Origin: Methanoculleus sediminis
GTDB lineage: Archaea > Halobacteriota > Methanomicrobia > Methanomicrobiales > Methanoculleaceae
Reading direction: 5' to 3'
Length of the DNA: 64,000 nt
Assembly (NCBI RefSeq): GCF_001017125.1
Contig: NZ_JXOJ01000001.1
Span: 452,133 to 516,132, forward strand
Shown here: positions 7,797 to 15,359 of the stretch, in pieces
Layout: every line of letters starts with the position of its first letter
How positions within the stretch are numbered: the stretch's first letter is position 1
Made by a program: the position numbers and the translations under genes
The notes under the pieces: generated by a model
Database searches by the model: none
Told to the model about the DNA's origin: nothing
The model's input: only the letters and a program-made list of their open reading frames with translations

Positions 7797-8306
7797 CTAC
7801 CTCCTGATGACGAGCTGCACCCGTTCGGTCCTCACGGTGCCCCCTCCGGTCGCCGTGACCACGGCGTCCACGGTTGCGGTGGAGACGAAGGGCGGGAGGC
7901 CGGGGGCCGCGGCCTCGTAGGTGAGGGGCGGGTAGGGTGCGGAGATCGTGCCGAGGTCATGGTTTTCGCGGTATGCGCCGCCGAGGGCCGTGGCGGAGAC
8001 CCTGACCCGGACGGGCGCGTCGAATCCGCCTTCGGGGTGCACCGTGAGCGTGAACCTGACGGTATCGCCGGGCCGGGCGGTGGCGAATGCCGGGGTGACG
8101 TTGATCGAGAACGTGCGGGAAGTGAGCTGCACCGGGGCTCCGGTCGCGGCCGGGGTTCCCGGTGTTCCGGCCGGGACCGGGGGGAGGGCCGGCTCTTTCG
8201 GAGGGGGCGCACCCTCGTTCGCGAGGAGGGCATAGGCGACGGCGAGTACGGTCATCAGGGCGCAGATGATGATCGCGGTCAGCAGGGGGGAGCGTTCCTG
8301 GAGCAT
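7797..8306 (-). CDS. membrane-anchored extracellular protein of unknown function
   Basis: A 169-residue protein with one N-terminal membrane helix (about 9-28), a Pro/Ala/Gly-rich linker (about 30-55) and a beta-rich ectodomain (about 60-165, FSINVTPAFATARPGDTVRFTLTV...). The PGDTV-x-FTLTV pattern resembles immunoglobulin-like or CARDB-type surface domains, but no family is firmly recognised. Start ATG 8306. Confidence 0.7.
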   Translation of the reverse strand: MLQERSPLLTAIIICALMTVLAVAYALLANEGAPPPKEPALPPVPAGTPGTPAATGAPVQLTSRTFSINVTPAFATARPGDTVRFTLTVHPEGGFDAPVRVRVSATALGGAYRENHDLGTISAPYPPLTYEAAAPGLPPFVSTATVDAVVTATGGGTVRTERVQLVIRR

Positions 8307-8403
8307 GATGCCGGCACCTCGCTGTCCCCGTGAGGGGTACGGGCAGAACGGTTTCCGCCGTATTTATGCGTTGCCGCCCCTGCGTGGAAAAAGGTGAGTT
8401 TGT

Positions 8404-8613
8404 TCAGTCGACGGCGACCATGACCTCGGTCGACTTGACCACGGCGTGGACCTTCTTGCCGACGGCAAGCCCGAGATTCTCCACGGACTTCTTCGTGATG
8501 ACCGCGATGAGTTCGCCGCCGCCGTCCAGTTCGACGACGACCTCGGCGGTGACCACGCCCACGTTCAGGGCCTTTACTTTTCCGGGAAGCTGGTTTCTTG
8601 CACTTAACTTCAT
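8404..8613 (-). CDS. molbindin (Mop domain molybdate/tungstate-binding protein)
   Basis: A 69-residue single Mop/TOBE domain: MKLSARNQLPGKVKALNVGVVTAEV, then VELDGGGELIAVIT-x-KSVENLGLAVGKKVHAVVKSTEVMVA. These proteins assemble into small rings that bind molybdate or tungstate, probably as a store or buffer. Methanogens need Mo/W for formylmethanofuran dehydrogenase and formate dehydrogenase. ATG 8613 is chosen because it begins the conserved domain; an upstream extension to 8688 looks like noncoding sequence. Confidence 0.88.
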   Translation of the reverse strand: MKLSARNQLPGKVKALNVGVVTAEVVVELDGGGELIAVITKKSVENLGLAVGKKVHAVVKSTEVMVAVD

Positions 8614-8841
8614 GATGCACCGCGGCGGTAATCCTGCTCTCCGGGCAATATAGGTTTCGATGCCCGGGACAACCGGCGTCGTGCGCATTCTCTCCCTGCA
8701 GACGGGAATGCCGGCTGTCGCTGTGGGTTCCGGGGTGAGGAGGAGCGGTGCCTGCTGTGTCCGAATCCCGCACGGGTATCAAAAGGTGGATTCGCCTGCG
8801 CCGGGTCAGCGTGCCGCATCGACACTCGTACCTGACGGTGC

Positions 8842-9834
8842 TCAAGCTCCGTTCCTTCGGAACGTCGCACAGCCCATGAACTCCCGCACGGCCGCGAGGT
8901 ACGCATCGGCCTCTTCAAGGTGGTGGCTGTGCGAGGCGCCTTTAAAGACCGCGAGCTTTGACCCCGGCACCAGGCTCCGGTAGTATGCCATCGTCGCGGG
9001 CGATGCCTCGTCGTATTCTCCGCAGGTGAAGAGCACCGGGGCCGGGATTTCGGCAAGCCGGCCGGCGACGCTGAACTCCCGGAGGGTTCCCGTGCAGGTG
9101 AACTCGCTCGGCCCCCACATCCCGAGGTAGATCGGCATTGCGAGCCGTTCAAGCGACCTGTTCAGGCACTCCGGCCAGGGGTCCGTCCGGCAGACGTGCC
9201 GGGCGTAATACGCCTCCATGGCTTCCTGGTATGCCGGCGAGTCGAAGTTCCCGCTCGCCTCCCCCTCCCGGACGGCCTCCTGCATCCCGTCGGGGAACGC
9301 CGCGAGGTTCGCCCTCTGGTCCGCCACCCACCGGTCGGCGTCCAGCAGCGGTCCGGAGAGGATCAGGCTCTCGACGCCGCCGGGGTTTTTTGAGAGGACG
9401 TATTCGGCCGCGAGCCCGCCCCCCCACGACTGCCCGAGAAGGTGCACCCGTGATAGGCCGAGCGCGTCGCGGACCTCGCCGACCTCCGCGACGTAGCGCT
9501 CCACCGTCCAGAGGGCGGGGTCGTCCGGAGTGTCGGAGTTCCCGCACCCGAGCTGGTCGTAGAAGACGACCGGCCGCTCGTCCGCGAGGGCTTCGAGCGG
9601 CTCGAGGTAGTCGTGCGTCATCCCCGGACCCCCGTGGAGGACGAGGAGGGGCGTTCCCGCGCTCTCCGCGCCGACAATCCGGAACCAGACCCGGCCGCCG
9701 GCGACGTCGACGTAGCCCTCGCGGGTGTCGCCGTCGGTTCTGGTTACGGTGACGTTCGATCGGTCGGCCGTCCGGTCCGTCATGATGCAGAGCGCGAGCA
9801 GCACCGCTGCGGTTGTGAGAACAAGAAGTAGCAT
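8842..9834 (-). CDS. proline-iminopeptidase-like alpha/beta hydrolase, membrane-anchored
   Basis: A 330-residue hydrolase. An N-terminal hydrophobic segment (about 2-18) predicts export or anchoring, unlike the classical cytoplasmic enzyme. Family motifs: HGGPG oxyanion motif (67-71), GCGNSD, nucleophile elbow GQSWGG (Ser about 136), acid FTCGEYDEASP (Asp) and ASHSHHLE (His). This S33 family releases N-terminal proline or other small residues from peptides, or acts on related substrates. A good ribosome site (AGGAGAG) lies before ATG 9834. Confidence 0.86.
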   Translation of the reverse strand: MLLLVLTTAAVLLALCIMTDRTADRSNVTVTRTDGDTREGYVDVAGGRVWFRIVGAESAGTPLLVLHGGPGMTHDYLEPLEALADERPVVFYDQLGCGNSDTPDDPALWTVERYVAEVGEVRDALGLSRVHLLGQSWGGGLAAEYVLSKNPGGVESLILSGPLLDADRWVADQRANLAAFPDGMQEAVREGEASGNFDSPAYQEAMEAYYARHVCRTDPWPECLNRSLERLAMPIYLGMWGPSEFTCTGTLREFSVAGRLAEIPAPVLFTCGEYDEASPATMAYYRSLVPGSKLAVFKGASHSHHLEEADAYLAAVREFMGCATFRRNGA

Positions 9835-10032
9835 GAGATCTCTCCTGAACGTTTTTTTGGTATGGTTGACCCCTGGGGTGCACGGCCGGGGGGCTGTAGG
9901 GGACCGCCGGCGGTGTGTTCCTGATGGGGTGTTTGGTTGGGAGGGATTAGAATTTTTTGGGATGGGGTGGGGAATGCACTTATGTGCCTCCCGTTTGGCA
10001 ACTGCTATTTGCTGTAGTATTCAGCTTTCCGG

Positions 10033-11214
10033 TCAACAGAGAAGAAGTATTACTAATTCGTCTTTTGAAGGCAACGTGTTCACGATTTTAATGCCATTAT
10101 ACATATCATAGTTGCCCACGATTACATATTCCTTATCTCCGTTTAGGATAAGGTTGCATTTTCCGTTGACATCGGTTTTTCCTGTAAATACTATTGAATC
10201 TCTTGTGTACGTGATTGCATAAACCTTGATTTCAGCATATGATAATGGGGTGTCAGGTTCTGAATAGCTGATCGTGTCAAAAAGAGCCGAAATTGTTACA
10301 TTTGAAGCGTCAAACCCATGTTCTTCCAGGACAGATATCTCTTCATTAGCCACTTTCAAATTCGCAATGGAGTGATGTAAATAGTTATATCTATCTTCCA
10401 AGTGTGTAGCATAATCTCGCGCCCTGACCGGGCTGATGGAAGTAGTGTAAGTTTTATCAAAAACCCACCACTCTCCTTCATAATAGACTTCTGGAAACTC
10501 GTGATCAGCGCCTTCCATCTTAATGACTCTCGTATTCATGCTAGAAGCATCTTCTAACATTATGGCAATTGCCCTCGCAAATTCCCCGCAGTTACCTGCA
10601 TTTTGAAGGAAAATCAGTTTATTTCGAGAAGTAAAATCCGAGAAATAAATCGCAAGGCATGGATTAACTCCTAGCAGCATGATACTAATTGGGGTGCCGG
10701 ACAATGCTCTGTTTGGCAGCGTTACACCCTTCTGGCCATACGTGATATCCATTCCGTTACAATATTTTTCTGCAAGAAGCCATGAGGCACTTAATGCAGT
10801 ATAATTGCCAGTATCGATAGTATCTGCGTATTCCTGCTTGTAATCCTCTACCACATATTGATACTGATACTCGACACTTCCTATTAGCGATATTTGGAAG
10901 ACGAACCAAACTGTAATAATAAATAAAATCAACAGTTTCTCGCTGTCTCTTAAATTGCGCTTGAAATAAAAGTAAGACACCAAGAGAAGTCCAATCATAA
11001 TAGAAAAGATTAGCGATATGTGGCTGTTAAGCACTTGAAAGACAAAAAAATCGTAAATTATGGCCGCTAGAAAAAGATATAGTATCAACCATAAGAATCC
11101 ATCTCTAACATATTTCCGCCAATTTTCATGAGCCTTCTGGCTAAAGCCTGCGAAAAGTCCTAAAAATGCGTCTTCCTCTTCAGTCCCACCCTTTTTAGGA
11201 AACAAAGAAACCAC
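10033..11214 (-). CDS. transglutaminase-like membrane protein (low-GC, probably acquired)
   Basis: A 393-residue protein with three to four N-terminal membrane helices (about 38-60, 66-84, 93-112) and an extracytoplasmic transglutaminase/protease-like core whose triad is visible: Cys 209 in NAGNCGEFARA, His 238 in GADHEFPEVYY and Asp 253 in WWVFDKTY. A small beta-sandwich-like tail follows (about 300-393, FTGKTDVNGKCNLIL). It could be a peptidase or cross-linking enzyme acting on surface proteins. Base composition and codon use are far more AT-rich than the neighbours, a sign of lateral transfer. The start is GTG 11214 without a clear ribosome site; a TATA-like AT run at about 11225-11240 suggests a leaderless mRNA. 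Confidence 0.8.
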   Translation of the reverse strand: MVSLFPKKGGTEEEDAFLGLFAGFSQKAHENWRKYVRDGFLWLILYLFLAAIIYDFFVFQVLNSHISLIFSIMIGLLLVSYFYFKRNLRDSEKLLILFIITVWFVFQISLIGSVEYQYQYVVEDYKQEYADTIDTGNYTALSASWLLAEKYCNGMDITYGQKGVTLPNRALSGTPISIMLLGVNPCLAIYFSDFTSRNKLIFLQNAGNCGEFARAIAIMLEDASSMNTRVIKMEGADHEFPEVYYEGEWWVFDKTYTTSISPVRARDYATHLEDRYNYLHHSIANLKVANEEISVLEEHGFDASNVTISALFDTISYSEPDTPLSYAEIKVYAITYTRDSIVFTGKTDVNGKCNLILNGDKEYVIVGNYDMYNGIKIVNTLPSKDELVILLLC

Positions 11215-11439
11215 TCAACGGGATTTTTTTAATAATATACATTTACAAATCGGATAAATAAAATGAGCTCTTATTTTTCTTTTAACTTTTCTCCTTTACT
11301 ATGAGAATCCTCATTTACCCAATTCATTTTGTCTAATACTACTTTAGATGAACAATAATCAACCAAGTTAATTCAAAATCCTTATTTACACACTTGTTTT
11401 TACTATCTAATTGGTAAGGCTCGTGATTTTCCTATTTAC
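11215..11439. other. AT-rich noncoding flank of the acquired segment
   Basis: Strongly AT-rich with stop codons in all frames. No gene is seen. It holds the probable promoter of the transglutaminase-like gene at its left edge. Confidence 0.5.
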
Positions 11440-11689
11440 CTCATTGTGGAGCAATTGTACGGACTTAAACGAACTTCAGACGCAGAAAGGGAGAATAGAC
11501 GTCTACCGCAAAGAGGAGGGTTGGGGCGCTACGAACTGATATCCCTGATATCATCGAGCGATTCAGAGAGCGGCGAGATGCTAACCCGACCGCCCTCTGG
11601 AAGTAATCATCGGCAAGATTCAGACTCTGAAGAGGCAGGTTCAGCAGAAACTTGAAGATTTGAAGAGGATGCTTAAAAAAGCCGGATGA
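11440..11689 (+). pseudogene. frameshifted remnant of a larger gene, possibly a DNA methylase C-terminus
   Basis: Pieces of coding sequence lie in three consecutive frames of the + strand: LIVEQLYGLKRTSDAERE at the start, RTDIPDIIERFRERRDANPTALWK in the middle and KIQTLKRQVQQKLEDLKRMLKKAG, then a stop (11687-11689). Amphipathic, charged helices in each piece argue for a decayed gene rather than chance. The VEQLYGL segment resembles the ELYGL motif near the end of Eco57I/PglX-type restriction-modification methylases, but this is weak. Confidence 0.4.
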
Positions 11690-11779
11690 GGGGTGTGGGA
11701 TACAAATGCCTCTAAAACGGCAGATAATCCTATATAATATCCAATTGATGGGATTCAATTTTCTTATGCATTTATTTCG

Positions 11780-11784
11780 AAAAA
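11780..11784 (-). terminator. poly-T terminator of tRNA-Val
   Basis: Five A on the + strand give a U-run starting 5 nt after the tRNA 3' end. Confidence 0.45.
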
Positions 11785-11788
11785 GGAA

Positions 11789-11862
11789 TGGGCCTGCCCG
11801 GATTCGAACCGGGGATCTTCGCCGTGTAAGGGCGACGTCATAACCAGCTAGACCACAAGCCC
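11789..11862 (-). tRNA. tRNA-Val (anticodon TAC)
   Basis: A 74-nt cloverleaf on the minus strand. The acceptor GGGCTTG pairs with CAGGCCC (one G-T), the anticodon stem TCGCC/GGCGA encloses CTTACAC with anticodon TAC, and the T arm is CCCGG-TTCGAAT-CCGGG. The discriminator base is A and CCA is not encoded. The AT-rich acquired segment begins just beyond its 3' end. Confidence 0.95.
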
Positions 11863-12017
11863 CGTGGATGCCTTATAGTGTTTTGCACCGTGACGGATAA
11901 ACGTGTTGCCTGCTCCTGATTCCGGGGGCGTCGTGCGCGGCATCTCCTGTCCTTTGTGGCTCGTGCTCGCAGGGATGCTTTATTGGAATAGGCGGGAAGG
12001 AAGTTCGGACTCTGCAG

Positions 12018-12106
12018 ACTTCGCGTTCTTCGCGGCTTCGCGTGAGGTAGCTGGTGCAGATAGCGATACAGTCTCACGCGAAGAGCGCGAAGCCGCGAAG
12101 GAGACC
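12018..12106. repeat. dispersed CGCGAAG palindromic repeat, copy 1
   Basis: The left arm ACTTCGCGTTCTTCGCGG plus CTTCGCGTGAG is mirrored by the right arm CTCACGCGAAGAGCGCGAAG plus CCGCGAAG, with a spacer of about 23 nt. The same units recur at 29.0, 44.4 and 55.6 kb. Confidence 0.75.
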
Positions 12107-12213
12107 CCGGGCCGCCCCGGTGGATTGCCTCCTGCAACGCCGGATAGCGCCGTTGGTGATGAGTTTGGCGATCGAAAGATCTCTGCAGGATCGAACGTTG
12201 CGAAACAAATCGC

Positions 12214-12221
12214 AAAAAAAA
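12214..12221 (-). terminator. poly-T terminator of mch
   Basis: Eight A on the + strand give a U8 run 5 nt after the mch stop at 12226. Confidence 0.6.
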
Positions 12222-12225
12222 GAGT

Positions 12226-13173
12226 TCAGATAAACCCGAAGGACTTCAGCGTCACTTCGGGGTTGACGGCGCCCACGTGGTAGACCTTGCCCTCGGAGAG
12301 CTCGTTGATGACGACCTCCGCCGGGGAGAAGAGCGAGGTGTCGATCTGGTAGAAGTCGAAGTTGGCTTCCTTGAAGATATCGTAGAACGGTTTTCCGTAT
12401 CCCTTGGACTTGTTGCTCGGGATCCGGTCCAGGTAGTCCTTGATCTCCGGCGCGTTCATCGTCAGCATGATGCTGCCGTGATAGATCGTCGCGTCGTTGG
12501 TGCTGCCCATCGCCTTCGTGCCGTCCTTCTTGACGGGCGCGATCGGGGCGTGGCCGATGCCGGCGGAGATCTTCTTCGTGTCGAACCCGAGCTCGTTCAG
12601 CTTGTAGATCGCGGTCTCGACGCAGCGGCCGGCGACCTGGATCGAGCCGACGAGGGAGGCCGTGGGGGCGACGACCGCGCAGGTGTTCGCCACGTCCACG
12701 TTGCAGGCCTCGGCGATGTTCTCCATCACCGCGGCGTTCGGGAGGTGGTCGCTCTCGAGGCAGATGACCGCGTAATCGAACTCGTCCTCGTAGTCGATGA
12801 CCTCGTAGGTGTGCTTGGGCTTCAGGGAGAGCGCCCGTGCCGGGCCGCTCCCCATCGCGAAGTACTTGTTGACGTTGATCGTCCAGCCTGCCTTCTGGGC
12901 GCCGAGGCACGCAATCGACGGGAAGTCGGTGCTGACCTCGATGAACGGGATGGGGATGTCCCTGATCCGGCCCATGGTGATGTCGACCTCGCCGAGCCCG
13001 CCCATGCAGATCTCGGTGAACCGCCTTCCTGTCAGATACCCGCCAGAAGTGCTGACGCCGCAGTCAACGATGCGTGCGCCGTTGTCGAGCTCGTGCGGGA
13101 CGGCATGAAACTCCTCGGCATATTCGAAGAGTTCCTCAAAAATATCCAGTGCCAGTTCGTTCACGCTGAGCAT
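12226..13173 (-). CDS. mch: methenyltetrahydromethanopterin cyclohydrolase
   Basis: Mch reversibly hydrolyses methenyl-H4MPT to N5-formyl-H4MPT, the third step of CO2 reduction to methane. The 315-residue product matches the family along its full length: SVNELALDIFEELFEYAEEF at the start, then ARIVDCGVSTSGGYLTGRRF, EICMGGLGEVDI, GSGPARALSLKPK, GRCVETAIYKL and the C-terminal NPEVTLKSFGFI. ATG 13173, with TGATGAGG upstream, is preferred to TTG 13197. It stands alone, separated by about 50 nt from the co-oriented cdc6 gene upstream, and has its own terminator. Confidence 0.96.
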   Translation of the reverse strand: MLSVNELALDIFEELFEYAEEFHAVPHELDNGARIVDCGVSTSGGYLTGRRFTEICMGGLGEVDITMGRIRDIPIPFIEVSTDFPSIACLGAQKAGWTINVNKYFAMGSGPARALSLKPKHTYEVIDYEDEFDYAVICLESDHLPNAAVMENIAEACNVDVANTCAVVAPTASLVGSIQVAGRCVETAIYKLNELGFDTKKISAGIGHAPIAPVKKDGTKAMGSTNDATIYHGSIMLTMNAPEIKDYLDRIPSNKSKGYGKPFYDIFKEANFDFYQIDTSLFSPAEVVINELSEGKVYHVGAVNPEVTLKSFGFI

Positions 13174-13222
13174 GTGGAAAACCTCATCAGAGTACAAACG
13201 GTGGGGGAACAGATAAGGATTA

Positions 13223-14368
13223 TCAAATCGATTGCTCCTGCCCCAGGTGCTCCAGCACGCGCCCGGGATCGTAACGGAGACTGATCAGCCTCGTTCGCCC
13301 CCTTCCCTGGCGGTAGTGGAGGTTCAGGAGCCGCATCGAATCGAACTTCTGGATGATCTCGTAGAACTTGGTGTAACTGACCCCGCCCACCTGTTCTTTC
13401 ACGAAACGGTAGACGTCGCCGGCGTTCATCTCCTTATCGTCGCGGGCCGACATATCCGCGATCCTGGCCAGCACCTCCCGCTCCTCGGCCTTGAGCGCCC
13501 GCAGCGAGAACGCGAGGTGGAGATACCGGGAGACCTCGTATGCCCTGCAGACATCCTCCCGCTCGACGGACCGGCGTGCCTCCCGCTCGGCGTTCAGGGC
13601 CGCACGCTTCAGGAGATCGATCCCGACGCGAAGGTCGCCGCTCTTCATCGTCTGCTCCACCACCAGATCCAGCATCTCGGCCCGGATGACGTTCGGGTAG
13701 AGGCCCTGCAGGACGCGCTCCTCGAGGATGCCGTGGACCTCCTCCTCCGAGTAGGGAGGGAAGTAGATCTCCGTGGGGCGGAAGACCGACGCCACCCGTG
13801 CGTCGACCTCGGTCTGCAGGGTGACGGACATATCGCTGACGATGGCGACGACGCCTATCCGGACGCCCGGGTAGGCCTCGTGCGAGCGCAGCAGGGGATA
13901 GAGCACCTGGTTGATCTCGTTCTCGTAGAGGAGGTAGTTCGCGTCGTCGAGCGCCACCAGGAGAACCTGCTCCTCGCGCTGCAGCACTCTCGCTATGGCG
14001 TCGAAGACCTGCTTGAACGACGTGCCCGACGGCGGCGGCGGGTGCCCGGTGACGCGGCGGTAGATCTGGGAGAAGATGGCGAACTTGGTGTTGTCGATCT
14101 GGCAGTTGATGTAAACGGGGACGAGCTTCTTCGTGGTCTCCTCGATCTCGGCAAAGACCTTTTTGACGCTCGTCGTCTTCCCGGTTCCCGGGAGGCCGCG
14201 GCAGATGGTGTTGAGCGGCCTCGCCCCCCGCAGCCCGGGCTTGACCTGAAACGCGAGTTCCCGGATCTGGGCGTCACGGTGGTTGAACTGCTCGGGGACG
14301 TAATCGATCTCGAAGACCTCGGGGTCCCGAAAAAGCGTCTCGTCCCACATAAGCAGGTTCTTCTTCAT
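13223..14368 (-). CDS. cdc6: Orc1/Cdc6 family replication initiator, divergent type
   Basis: A 381-residue AAA+ protein with a C-terminal winged helix. It recognises origins and loads the MCM helicase. Visible motifs: Walker A RGLPGTGKTT (about 57-66), Walker B region LLVALDDANYLL (137-147), sensor-2 area SGDLRVGIDLLKRAALNAE, and a winged helix about 290-375 (EVLARIADMS..., YTKFYEIIQKFDSMRLL). Walker B reads DDAN where orthodox Cdc6-1 has DE(I/V)D, so this is likely the second, divergent Orc1/Cdc6 paralogue seen in Methanomicrobiales. ATG 14368 follows GAGG by 8 nt. Confidence 0.9.
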   Translation of the reverse strand: MKKNLLMWDETLFRDPEVFEIDYVPEQFNHRDAQIRELAFQVKPGLRGARPLNTICRGLPGTGKTTSVKKVFAEIEETTKKLVPVYINCQIDNTKFAIFSQIYRRVTGHPPPPSGTSFKQVFDAIARVLQREEQVLLVALDDANYLLYENEINQVLYPLLRSHEAYPGVRIGVVAIVSDMSVTLQTEVDARVASVFRPTEIYFPPYSEEEVHGILEERVLQGLYPNVIRAEMLDLVVEQTMKSGDLRVGIDLLKRAALNAEREARRSVEREDVCRAYEVSRYLHLAFSLRALKAEEREVLARIADMSARDDKEMNAGDVYRFVKEQVGGVSYTKFYEIIQKFDSMRLLNLHYRQGRGRTRLISLRYDPGRVLEHLGQEQSI

Positions 14369-14391
14369 TATACAATCCTCGGGTACGGTAG

Positions 14392-14400
14392 TATATATAT
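14392..14400 (-). promoter_or_regulatory. TATA box of cdc6
   Basis: TATATATAT is centred 28 nt before ATG 14368, so the transcript should begin at or within a few nt of the start codon. Confidence 0.6.
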
Positions 14401-14442
14401 CCTCCAGGTTGGGATCTCCTCATCGCGCGGATCCTGCAGGAA

Positions 14443-15036
14443 TTACGGCTGTTCCATGCACTTTTTGCAGAGCGTCTTGCTCATGAAGAGCTGAGAGAGT
14501 TTCGCCTGTGATTTCGTCACTTCCGCCCCGCAGACCTCGCAGACGTCCTCCGCCGGAGCCCCGGACGGCTTCGCCGGAGCCGGTTCCTGCTGCGGCGGTG
14601 CCTCCGCCGGGGCTGCCTCCGGCTGTGCGGCGGGCTTCTCCTCCGGCTTTTCGGGCGGTCTGGGTATCCGGGGCGGCTCCGGGTGCTCCGGGGCCGGTGG
14701 GATCGCCGCTGCGATGACCTCGGGCGAGGGGCAGGCTTTCTCCTCCGGGGGGGCCGGTTCCGTCACCGGCGCCGCCGGCTCGGCAGCCTTCTTCTCCGGG
14801 GCAGGGGCCGCCGGGACCGCGGGCCTCGCCGCGAGAACCCGCCGCCGGTATGCGTCCACGCGCTCGGCGGTCGCCTGATCGCCGCGCCCGAGCCGGGCAA
14901 GAATCCCGTCGAGGAATGTGATAAGGTCGTCCGCATCCTCCTGGGTCTCTACATCCCCCTCGACCTCGAGACGGAGATTTTCGTAGTTCTCGAGGTTGAT
15001 GGTGATCCCGATGGTGACTTCCTTCTTGCTGGACAT
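14443..15036 (-). CDS. Pro/Ala-rich protein with C-terminal zinc-ribbon
   Basis: A 197-residue cytoplasmic protein in three parts. There is an N-terminal domain of about 55 residues (KKEVTIGITINLENYENLRL..., ending in FLDGILARLGR). Then comes a long low-complexity linker of Pro, Ala and Glu (about 70-160), then a four-cysteine zinc site CEVCG...C-x-x-C at the end (LCKKCMEQP). The N-terminus is beta then helix and could be a small binding domain. No known family was recognised. It lies upstream of cdc6 on the same strand, about 75 nt away. Start ATG 15036; leaderless from the TATA at 15061-15068. Confidence 0.75.
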   Translation of the reverse strand: MSSKKEVTIGITINLENYENLRLEVEGDVETQEDADDLITFLDGILARLGRGDQATAERVDAYRRRVLAARPAVPAAPAPEKKAAEPAAPVTEPAPPEEKACPSPEVIAAAIPPAPEHPEPPRIPRPPEKPEEKPAAQPEAAPAEAPPQQEPAPAKPSGAPAEDVCEVCGAEVTKSQAKLSQLFMSKTLCKKCMEQP

Positions 15037-15060
15037 ATATTCACGTAAATATTGTATTCC

Positions 15061-15068
15061 ATTATATA
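15061..15068 (-). promoter_or_regulatory. TATA box of the Pro/Ala-rich zinc-ribbon gene (leaderless)
   Basis: Minus-strand TATATAAT is centred 28 nt before ATG 15036. The ATG has no Shine-Dalgarno. Confidence 0.6.
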
Positions 15069-15278
15069 CAATTCCACCGGCGACCCGCATCGCCCCGCCG
15101 TTCGGCCCGTCCGGCCGTGTTTTTCCGCCCCCGGTGCCGGGGGCGGTCCGGGTCGGCAGCCGGCTGCACGATGGGGATTGGGGTTTTTTCCGGGTATCCG
15201 GGCCGGTTCCGGCCACGGCCGGCAGGGGTGCCCGAAACCCCGCACATTGGGTTTATGGCTATTCCCACTCGCATGGAT

Positions 15279-15287
15279 TTTTATATC
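15279..15287 (+). promoter_or_regulatory. TATA box of beta-helix gene 1
   Basis: TTTTATATC, about 75 nt before ATG 15360, predicting a leader of about 50 nt that contains AGGAG just before the start. Confidence 0.45.
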
Positions 15288-15359
15288 CCTGCCCCTATAC
15301 AGGGGTGAAGTTTCCGGCACCTCTACCCGGTAGCCCGTATGATATGCCAAAGGAGCGTG

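Larger units (their letters stand above)
11863..12225. other. gene-free region with a palindromic repeat
   Basis: Between tRNA-Val and mch. It holds the 12018-12106 palindromic repeat and the mch terminator. Open frames here on both strands read as repeat translations and are not accepted as genes. Confidence 0.5.
15037..15359. other. divergent intergenic region with two promoters
   Basis: It holds the TATA box of the zinc-ribbon gene (15061-15068) and that of the first beta-helix gene (about 15279-15287). The GC-rich middle shows no gene. Confidence 0.5.

Noticed and set aside
11838-12283. Open frames between tRNA-Val and mch
   Set aside because: They translate the palindromic repeat and tRNA flank, with no protein character.
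13197-13197. TTG as the start of mch
   Set aside because: ATG 13173 has a proper ribosome site and begins the family's usual N-terminus.
12277-14494. Long + strand frames opposite mch and cdc6
   Set aside because: Antisense shadows in high-GC DNA. The minus-strand products are clear Mch and Orc1/Cdc6.
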